DNA from: Linnemannia hyalina
Taxonomy: Eukaryota > Mortierellomycota > Mortierellomycetes > Mortierellales > Mortierellaceae
NCBI GenBank assembly: GCA_019671135.1
Contig: JAHRHY010000014.1
Coordinates: forward strand, 246,001 to 310,000
Length of the DNA: 64,000 nt
Reading direction: 5' to 3'
Under the pieces are notes generated by a model. It did no database searches. It was not told where the DNA came from and was given only the letters and a program-made list of their open reading frames with translations. The position numbers and the translations under genes were made by a program. Numbering within the stretch: the stretch's first letter is position 1; every line of letters starts with the position of its first letter. Below, one piece after another: positions 24,064 to 33,044 of this stretch.

Positions 24064-26798
24064 ATGACACTCATCACCACAGCAACAACGACAGTGGCAT
24101 GGTCGGCCATAAGACAACCACAACGCATGAACTCATTAGCAGCAGCAACAGCACGCCTTTCTCTCACTCACCCTCATCTCCACAACTGTAAGTCATCACA
24201 ATTGTTTTCTCAGCACTCTCGCCTTTTTACTTTCCCCGCAATGGACTAAATCACTTCCCCCTCCTTTCTTGCAAAAAAAAAAAAAAAAAAAAAAAGACGC
24301 CCGCCAGACGACAAGACCATTAACAACACAGAATGAGGACAGGCCACGCGATGACTCTGTGAAGGGACTTCTTTCAGGATTGATCCAGGGAGACCGATAT
24401 GCCCTCGCCAGGGCGATCACCCTCAGTAAGTCTCACTGATGATAATAACTGATGGGATGCACTGATATTTTATTCTTATCTGATTCAGGAACAGAACCTC
24501 TACACGCGACATGACTCGACTCTATAACAGGAACGTGTCGATAAGGAACATCAGCGATCAGCCGCCCATTATCAACGGCGAATGCGTTGTATTCCTTCAA
24601 CAGCAGGGATAAACAACGGTGGTGAGGAGGAAAGTGGGGGAAAATGGGACAAGGAGAAAAGATGGAAATTGAATAGATTCTCCCACGGTCTTCGGGTCGT
24701 AAAATGTTCTGTGTGTAATTATTTATATATACACACTGAAGCGAACAAAAACAGGAAAAGATTGGTTTGGGGCAAAACAAAACACAGCTTTGTTTCTGTC
24801 GCGTAGTAATTCTCGACAAACAATAAAGGAGGCTAACCGAGGGAATGCAGTCGAATCTTCTAATCCTAGGCATCGGATTAAGGCTCAGGAACTGCTCTCG
24901 GAGATCTTAGAGCGGGAATCGACTCTGGCTTCGCAACAAAAGATTACTCTCGCCAGTTCGACTCCTTCTCTGAACAGCAAGCCCGCCGATGCCGGTTCTA
25001 ATTCAACCATCGCACAACAGTCATTGGTGCAACAACAAGGAACATCTGAGTCGGATGAGAAGAAGAAGAATCAGTCCATTCGACTCGGGAAAAGTTTCAG
25101 GATCGGACTCTCTGGACCCCCAGGAGTGGGTAAATCCACATTCATCGAAGCCTTTGGCATGTACCTCGTCTCCAAGGGCCATCGTGTCTCTGTCCTGGTG
25201 AGGCTTGACTCGTTTTCTGGGATTGATGTGCTATGGTGGATATGTGGAAACATATTCAAGATCAATTGGATGACGACATGGACTCTGGTGACCTAACAGG
25301 AGAATCTAATTAACGCGCATGATAGGCTGTGGATCCGTCTTCAGCCAGGACTGGAGGATCAATCTTGGGAGACAAGACTAGAATGACTGAGCTCTCTCGC
25401 CACGACATGGCCTACGTCCGTCCCTCGCCCAGTCGCGGAACGTTAGGTACAAATAACGATTCATGTTCAACTGTTTGACTTGTTTTTTTATATTCGTTGC
25501 TTGTCCCACGGCTATGAAATATTAACACCACGGTATATTAACTACTCTTCCGTGTACATAGGTGGTGTACGTACAGTGTGTGGAACCATCAAAAGGACAG
25601 TAGGACATATGCGATACCCTGAATGAACACGCAGCTCACTTGAATTCTTTCTTGCATTACGGAAAACTAGGTGGCAAGGAATACCACCGAGGCGATCGCA
25701 TTATGTGAAGGTAGGATATCAACTATCGCAGACTAGGAAACAACGCGACGAGAGCGTCAAAGACACTACTGCTGACAGCCTTTTGTGTCATACTTTCTAC
25801 AAATACTTTAGCCGCTGGATACGATATCTGCCTTGTGGAAACAGTCGGTGTCGGTCAGTCCGAGACGATGGTGGCCGACATTGTAGATATGTAAGCACAA
25901 GGACGGGATCTGGTTTCTTTATTTCTTTGATTTCTGAGGTGAGTGGTGAGAGGGCCAGGTAGACCCTAACGCTTGCTCATATTTCACCCGCGTCATATAG
26001 GTTCGTCCTGCTCGTACCGCCAGCCGGAGGAGATGAACTTCAAGTATGCCTACTCAACCATCAATTGCCGTCTTCAACAATCGCTCCATCCATATGCAAA
26101 ACACTCAACCCTTCGTCTTCATGTCATTCTCATATAGGGTATGAAAAAGGGAATCATGGAGTTGTCGGATTTGGTCATAGTCAACAAGTCAGATGGGGCT
26201 CTTGTCGACTCTGCGCGCTATGCACAGATCGAGTACACCAGTGCCCTCAAGTTTGTCAAGGCGATCACCTCTTACTGGAAGGCCAGGGTCATTCGCGTTT
26301 CGTCCATGGGCGGACCTGAGGCAGGAGTTGGACTGGCGTGGGATACCATGAAGGAGTACTTTGATATCATGGAGGTAACCATTTCATCATGGCATTGAAC
26401 AAGATGTCTGTTGCTGCTAATACTACTGGAACTGGAACTCGAAAATACCTATTCACTGCCTCTCTTTTTTGATGCATTGTTGAATTAGTCATCGGGAGAA
26501 CTGCAAAAGAAGCGTGGACACCAGCGCAAGATCTGGATGTGGCGCCAAGTCTCGTCAGAGCTCATGGATCTGTAAGTCGATACACAAGCAGTAGGATATG
26601 GTGGATAACAAGCATGCCGTTGATTGAGATTATTACTAACCAGGCTCCCCTTTTTAACGATCTAGGCTGCATGAGGATACGCAGGTGCGGAAGATGGCTG
26701 ACGAATTAGAGGCCAAGGTGCTCAGGAACGAAGTGATGTCTGGAGCAGCGGCACACCAGATTGTAGAGAAGTTCATGAAGGGCATGAGCACCTCGTAG
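24064..26798 (+). CDS. MMAA: mitochondrial MeaB/MMAA-type GTPase (methylmalonyl-CoA mutase chaperone)
   Basis: Eleven exons: 24064-24187, 24297-24425, 24851-25197, 25326-25446, 25562-25566, 25671-25710, 25812-25890, 26001-26043, 26138-26374, 26489-26571, 26666-26798; 446 residues. An N-terminal Ser/Thr/Arg-rich, acid-free stretch looks like a mitochondrial presequence. Then [19 protein letters not shown], Walker [10 protein letters not shown] (about residue 175), [41 protein letters not shown] (switch/Walker B region), [11 protein letters not shown] and the guanine-specificity motif NKSD. The family loads and protects adenosylcobalamin on methylmalonyl-CoA mutase in propionate catabolism. A 5-nt exon (GTGGT, 25562-25566) is required to give GTLGGVARNT. 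Intron 1 ends in an A23 run directly at its AG. Compared with animal MMAA, a Ser/Gln-rich insertion of about 40 residues precedes Walker A. Confidence 0.9.
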
Positions 26799-27525
26799 AC
26801 CGACAAGGAGAAGAAAGAAGAAAAAGAGTACGTTAATGATCGCGTAATAAATCAGCCAGCCGGCTAACAAACAAACACAATCGATAATGCCATCGCCAAG
26901 AATGAGAACCATGTTGTGTTTCTCCCTCAAATGGACGCCGTTGCTATTTTCCTGGCTGTGGCACCATCTTTTCTATTGTTGACCCCGGAGTAACCCTGAT
27001 TAATGCGAAATGTGAACACGGACCAAGTTCCGTGCCCTCAATTCCTGCTTTGCTTTTCCCCTCACCTTTCCTTGTGAGAGCCAGAGACACAAAAAGCATC
27101 GTCATGCGCCTTTTTTGTCTGTTGACAGCAACGAAAGCGAAGCAAAACTAGGTTATTAGTTTGTTTGTTGCTCGATGTTGCTGTTGTTGCTTGTAAAGGC
27201 AAGGGGTGATTGACGGAGGAGCATGTGGATAGCCATCAGGTGTGTGACATGAAGAAAGGAGACGCATAAAAACAAGGGAGGTGATCGAACTTGGACTGAG
27301 ACAGAGGGAGGCCTCATTATTTTAGTGGACGTCTTTCCCCTTTCTTTTCTCTCTTCTCTACCTTTCCTCTCTCCACTCCTCTTCTCTCGTTTTCTCTCCT
27401 CTTACTCATTCCGCTTCTCATTCACGAGCACACAGTCTCTCATTCATACTCACTCTACCTGTCTTCCTCTCCCTCCTCATTCTCATTCTCCCTCACTCCC
27501 CATTCCGTCACACAAAAAGAGAGAG
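26799..27525. other. intergenic and pyrimidine-rich leader of the sphingosine kinase gene
   Basis: 727 bp between same-strand genes. The last 200 bp before the ATG are CT-rich and probably transcribed leader. No other gene seen. Confidence 0.5.
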
Positions 27526-29892
27526 ATGTCGCCGAACCAGTTTCAGGCCAAGGCTTCTTTCGCTGGTCACCAACGCGCCTCAGACGCTCGTCTCTTACTC
27601 TGCACTCATGAATTGACTATTCACACATCCAAGGGATCTGATAACAACACAACCACAATACAAGGTTAGTGTCTCTGCCATTGTATCTCAAATGCTGTCG
27701 TTTTGTTCACAACGGCCATCGCGACCGGTTCACTGCAAGAACCCTTTCTTGTCACATTATTTCACCCCACAAACTGATCGAATCACATATTCATCTCACA
27801 TGCACTAACTTAATAGTGCCGTACAGCTGCATTTATGGATACGAGGCACCAACGGACAAGGCAACAGAAGATAACGACAAGAACAAAGTCATTGTTCATT
27901 ATGTGGCATTCAGTGGGCCCGATCTGAGGAACCCCAGTGCGGCAAAAAGAACAACAGCGCAGTTCCTGTTTGAGCGGACCGAGGATGCCGACAGGTTTTT
28001 CCAGACAGCCAGGGACCTCGGAGGTAACAGAGTGGAACTGTAATCATGCATCATCGCGGGGTGTATTTGTGTATTTTGATTGATGTATTGTGGGAGAGGA
28101 ATTTATGGGTCTGTTGCTCAGCATTTATTTATTATTTTGCTTGACTGCGCCGAATATACATTTTGCCGTCAGGCTCGGGCTTGAGCGTTGGCTTGTGGAC
28201 AGTCGAAAAAAGCGTACATGGCGTTATGTTGGCTGACAGCGTCTTTTCGTGCTCAATTTGTCACCCTCTTTTCTGAACAACGGTCGCTATGTTTGTTGTA
28301 ATAGCATTCCCAAAACCAAGACGCATTTTGCTGCTGGTGAACCCGAACGGTGGCGTCGGCAAGGCCAAGCGAATCAGTGACACGGTAGTCAAACCCATGC
28401 TTCAGCACTCTGGACTCACCGTCAAGGAACAATGTGAGCGCGCCATTCTCTTCTCGTTCAATTCCAAACTGGGCACTTTCGAAAGGGATATGTTGGGAAC
28501 TGAACTCGATCTAAACCTCGCATCCTTTTGATCAATTATTGATTTGTATTTAATAGATACAGAGTACGGTCGACATGCGGTCGATATTGCAGCCAAGGTG
28601 GATCTGGACGAGGTCGACTCGTTGGTAGTTGTCTCTGGCGATGGAGTCCTGCATGAGGTCATCAATGGTCTATTGTCGCGCCCTGACTGGGACCGAGCCA
28701 GGAAGACGTCTATCGGAATCGTGCCTGCAGGATCAGGAAATGCGATTGCTGCTTCACTCGGTGTCGTCAGTCAGCTCGTGGCGACACTTACTGTCGTTCG
28801 TGGAGAGACGTCCAAGCTAGATATTTTTTCGCTGTCTCAACTCAACAGACCAAGGATCTACTCCATGCTGTCCTTCAGCTGGGGTATGATGGCCGATGCC
28901 GACATCGAGTCTGACAAGTACGTTGTCCCTTTTGCGCAGGTAGTCCATATGAATTGGTGTCTCTCCATATGTGGCATACTAAATTACTATCTCTCCTTGT
29001 CTCTTCCACCTCTGATAGTTACCGCTGGCTGGGTCCATTGCGGTTTGACGTGGCAGGATTTATTCGGATGATCAGATTGCGACGATACCCCGGAAAAGTC
29101 TATGTACTTCCACCAAAACACCAGCAGAACCCTTCAACAACTAAGCAACAACTAACGCCGCCACAATCCCCATCCCACAAGCGAGAACCCGAGTCTCGAT
29201 TCCAGCACCTTCTCGACAGCAACATCAAGGAACCACCCAAACCATGGAGTGTTATCCCCAATATGCCCTTCTACAGCATGCTTCTGCTGCTGAACTGTCC
29301 CAACGTGGGCGAGACTATCTTTTTCACGAACACCATCCGGTTCAACGACGGAATCATGCGGCTCTGGTACTCAGCCGAGACGCGGTTCTGGAAGATCTTG
29401 ATGCCCTTCATCTTTGACCAGCAGAACGGCAAGATGGTCGAGCGGGACTTGATGAAGGATCTGGAATGTGGAGGGATCTTGATTGTCCCCGGAGTTGAGG
29501 GTAAGCCTGACGATCCGTCGACACATAAGGTTATCGAGCCTGATTGGGTTACCTCCCCAGCAGCAAAGGCTCAGAATATCTACCAAAATCCTGGGCTTTT
29601 TGATGTCGATGGAGAACTCATGCCAACCGCCAGGACATTGATCGAAGTCCACCCCAGTCTGATGAATATTCTTGTCCCAGAGTGGCTGTACCACAAGGAC
29701 GATGATAACTCAACGGCGAGAGCACATGAGACTGCGGTGATCCAGGCGATAAAGGCTCAGCAGAAGGTTCGTTCAAGTTTTGGCGGTATTTTGGTTGCAG
29801 CCACTGCTGTCGCTGTTGCTGCTGCTGCCGTCTTTTTGTCGGTCGACGGCCATTCTCCTGTCGAGTTCCTTCGATCCACTCTTCAGCTTTGA
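27526..29892 (+). CDS. long-chain-base (sphingosine) kinase with C-terminal membrane segment
   Basis: Exons 27526-27664, 27817-28023, 28305-28433, 28557-28917, 29019-29892; 569 residues. Residues 1-115 form the small N-terminal region (VPYSCIYGYEAP, VIVHYVAFSGPDL) found before the catalytic domain in LCB kinases. The DAGK-type catalytic domain begins at RRILLLVNPNGGVGKA (about residue 119), with the nucleotide-binding VVSGDGVLHEVINGL (about 185), IVPAGSGNAIAAS, and FSWGMMADADIESDNYRWLG. The C-terminal lobe has the DVDGELMP motif. The enzyme phosphorylates sphingoid bases with ATP to give sphingosine-1-phosphate-type lipids. Unusual: residues about 534-554 (GGILVAATAVAVAAAAVFL) form a hydrophobic helix near the C-terminus, suggesting tail anchoring. 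The N-terminal and catalytic parts look like separate genes until the 28024-28304 intron is removed. Confidence 0.9.
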
Positions 29893-31301
29893 TCATGTCC
29901 ATTCACCCATTCATAATACCATAATAAACCTCCTCTTTTCATCTTCTTTTCGGCGGAGAAAGGCATGGGAAGTTGACACTCCTAAATGAATTCTCGGAAC
30001 GACAAACGCTCATTGTTGTTGTTTTTTGTCTCATTGTCACTCTATCTTTTCCCGCTCACTCTTTCATTCCATTGACAAGACCCTACATTCACGCGCGTTG
30101 TTGTAGAAAAAAAATAGGCACATCTATTACAACGGATGCGAAGGTCACCACAATCTTGTTCGACCCGTATTATAAATTCGCTTGCAAATGGATATCAAAG
30201 ATAAATGAGCGAGGAGGATTGAAAAAAAAAAATCTTAAAGATGTCAGAGAAGAGATGCTGAAATGGTTCTTGGAGTAGTAGAACTCACAAGATCGCGATC
30301 CCATTTTATTGAAATCGGATGCGGGCCCCGGATATGTGAGAGTGAATCCCCATCTAACGAAAGGGAGTTTGCGACAATGACAAAGAAAGTGAATTAATAG
30401 GCTAGCAGAGTGTTTATATTTGGAACGACGTGATCAAAACCCAAAAAAAAAAAAAGATCATCAAGCGAGCATTGCTGAAATACTGTGCGCCTTGGAACCG
30501 ATCGAAAAACTCTTCCAGCAGTCCAGAAATAGTATCTCTGGATTCTGATCGTGTCCAGTAGCTGTTGGAACGTGTTGGATGTCCCTTTCTTGGGTGAAGC
30601 GTGTTGGTTCATCGCTACACTTGATAAGGTTTAAAATTGTCTGCCTGAAAAAAGATCCCGATCGTGTTGTTAGGCGTTGAAAGGCAGTCGGTTGAGACGA
30701 CATTCGTCGTTGAGTTGATTCTGTTTATGGTTGCGCTCAAGATGCGGTAGAGGACGTATGTGTGCCGTCAGCACGGGTGGAGACCCCGCACCGACGACGT
30801 GATGAGAATGCAGAGAAGAGGAGAGAGAAAGACGCCTGTTGATTTTTTATCTCTCAAGTTTTTTGACAGACTCTGTCCGTGCGCATTATTTTAGTTGGGA
30901 TGCAATGCCATTCAGAGCGAGAAACAACACAAACATGCATGGTCTTCATTCGTGACCGAACAAATAGAGAATGCAAAAAAAACGGTGGCTGTGCTATGCT
31001 AGAGAACATAGGCGTTGAAAGATCGTCTTGACTGAGTTTTGCACTCCCAAACGCGTCAAGTCCAGACACTAGAAAAAGAAAAAGAGCTGATCTGACTGTG
31101 GTAAGGTTAAGAGGTTATCGTATTGTGATCCCCATGCTTGAGGGAGATACCGCGACTCATTCAGCGGACCAAAAAAAAAGGTTGACCGAACATCCTTGAG
31201 CGAAAGGGAGCTATGAACATGCATCAGCAGTGAAAAAAGGTGCGTCTTCGTCCCTGTAGGACCAAAAACGAGTCGTCGCGATTCTAAACCGCAAAAGAGA
31301 A
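29893..31301. other. intergenic, no confident gene
   Basis: AT-rich, 1.4 kb. A frame at about 30120-30278 reads ILFDPYYKF and REEMLKWF, faintly like a hAT-transposase remnant, but it is too short and isolated to call. No other signal. Confidence 0.4.
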
Positions 31302-31372
31302 TGAAAGTGCCGGGACTCGAACCCGGTTCTCAGGCTTGGAAGGCCGGAATGATACCCATATACTACACTTTC
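31302..31372 (-). tRNA. tRNA-Gly(TCC)
   Basis: 71 nt on the minus strand. Perfect 7-bp acceptor stem (GAAAGTG with CACTTTC) and discriminator A, A-box TAGTATATGGGTA, anticodon loop CTTCCAA (anticodon TCC), T arm CCGGGTTCGAGTCCCGG. The anticodon stem has one C-T mismatch. A T4 run just downstream (plus-strand AAAA at 31293-31296) is a likely pol III terminator. Retroelement copy B starts about 120 bp upstream of its 5' end. Confidence 0.93.
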
Positions 31373-31493
31373 TTTGCTCGGATGAACTTTCGTAAATTTA
31401 GCCCGTGTTCTACAAGCTAGCTAGTCGTTTGTTATTTCCTGCCTGATTCCTTATTTCCTCGCCATTATTTTTATTCGCGTACCAAAAAAAAAA

Positions 31494-32094
31494 CGCGCCT
31501 GGTGGCCTCCTTCGGGCTCCCGATCGCGACGAGAACCTGATGTGGAACGTGTCAGACCTCCTACGCGGCACCACTCCCACGAGCGTGTTGACTGAATAGT
31601 CCGTGGTCTTTCGGACCCCAAGATCCATCGCCAAGACGGTCCTGCACAAGATTGTTGGCTACCTGAAGGCGCAGGCCTCGGTACTGATCTGGAAACCTCG
31701 GTGCTCCGAGACAATCACGTGGGAACATACCCAGGGCATCTCTGCCAAGGACAAGATATCCAACAACACAGGCCTCTGAGGTGACTGGAGTCAAGGATAC
31801 GGTTACATCACCCACGATGGCTTCTGTCCGTGTGGCCCTTCGCTAGCCACACACGATGAAGGAAGGTGCCCTGGAACGACCAAGGACCCATGCGCTACTG
31901 ACGGGCGGTTGTTGTAGAATTTGTTAGGAAGGAGGAGGTTGTTAATGATGGAGAGGATGGGAAGAATCCCCTTCATTCGTATCTAGTTTTATTTTCTTCC
32001 GTTTAAGCTGTGGAGAGCAGCGACGATTGAAGTCCAGAACCATTCCTTTGTGTTGTTTGTCAGAGAAATAAAACTGAGTAGGGAAGAAAAAAAA
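31494..32094 (+). mobile_element. retroelement copy B, 5'-truncated and decayed
   Basis: Homologous to the last third of the element at 33045-35766, starting at its CTGGTGGCC near 35031, with a small internal deletion directly after it and stop codons in the reading frame. It ends with the 3' UTR, AGAAATAAAA and an A8 tail (32087-32094). An A10 run (31484-31493) directly precedes its 5' end. It lies about 120 bp upstream of tRNA-Gly(TCC) and points away from it. Confidence 0.85.
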
Positions 32095-32796
32095 TGTTGA
32101 AAAAAAGACCCCCCAGAGAAAAAAAAACCCCTCCAACAGGGTAAGTTGATGCAGGTAATGATGCTTCTCACACTACTCCCTCTATTTTCTTGACGGCATC
32201 GAGCTTCCCGGTGCCTCTATTTCGCTACCAAAAATTGTGCTTTTGCTCACTCCATCAAAATGCCGCCAAAGAATTGATCAAATAGAAAAGAAAAAAAAAT
32301 AGTTGACTGCGCCCCTCACTTGGAGGCAAAGCACAAAAAAATGGACGACCGAAAGTGCCAAATCAAAAGGTCTTCTCATTTCATTTCTCTGCCTTTTTCG
32401 TCTCTCGTTCAGATCGTACTGTTGGCAACGGATGGGTTGAAGCTGTGGTACACGGAAAGGCAACTATTACTTTGTACGATGAAGTTTCAGTGACTAGCTA
32501 GAGTAAGGAAACAAAATCTGAGTGCTAAGAGAAAAAAAAAAGTTGTGTGTGGATGGCATATGTGAAAATGGGAGTGCAGGAGGATGATAACCTTTGTATT
32601 GTGAGTGAGATGAATGAAGTGAGAAGGGTGAACAACCCAGCTGGAGAAGAGTAACCATGAGAGGAGGAGAGATGCGAGAGTGTTATTAAACTCCAAAGAG
32701 AGCATAAAGATGAAAATGGAGTGAACCCTGAACATAGAAAAGGATCAAGAAAGAAAGCTAGAGACAAAAGCCAGCAAAACAAAACGAGAAAAAGAA
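32095..32796. other. intergenic between retroelement copy B and tRNA-like sequences
   Basis: A-rich on the plus strand, 0.7 kb, no gene, tRNA or retroelement homology recognised. Confidence 0.45.
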
Positions 32797-32868
32797 GGGA
32801 TACGGAGGGCAGGTATTGAACCTGTTGGCTCTCAGGAGTCGTTCATTGAAAAGATCGCTAACGCATCC
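32797..32868 (-). other. tRNA-like sequence 1 (degenerate)
   Basis: On the minus strand GGATGCG pairs with CGTATCC (7 bp, one G-U) and an A-box-like TTAGCGATC and B-box-like GGTTCAATACC are present. The T-like arm is separated from the acceptor by about 5 extra nt and no clean anticodon arm forms, so this is not a normal tRNA. It resembles the next one at 32970. Confidence 0.35.
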
Positions 32869-32969
32869 GTGAAAATTAACATTGAACCTGCCTTCTTATA
32901 CCTGCCATCTCTCGCCTCCCACCGCAAAAAAAGATGATGGCAGAAAGACCCCAAAAAAAAGAAAAAAAA

Positions 32970-33038
32970 GGGATGCGGAGGCACAGTTTTGATCCTGTGG
33001 ACTCTTGAACCAGATAGAAAGAGATTGCTAACACATCC
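32970..33038 (-). other. tRNA-like sequence 2 (degenerate)
   Basis: Minus strand: GGATGTG pairs with CGCATCC; TTAGCAATC resembles an A box and CACAG/CTGTG forms a T-like stem with an 8-nt loop. It is related to tRNA-like sequence 1, 102 bp away, and shares the same displaced T-like arm. Its 5' end adjoins the start of retroelement copy C. Confidence 0.35.
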
Positions 33039-33044
33039 TTGCAA

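Noticed and set aside
28024..28304. Treating the frame ending at 28043 and the kinase frame from 28289 as two genes
   Set aside because: Splicing 28023 to 28305 keeps phase and joins the normal N-terminal region of LCB kinases to the catalytic domain.
30120..30278. Short frame with ILFDPYYKF and REEMLKWF resembling the end of a hAT transposase
   Set aside because: Only about 50 residues, no catalytic motifs, no inverted repeats or target duplication seen nearby.
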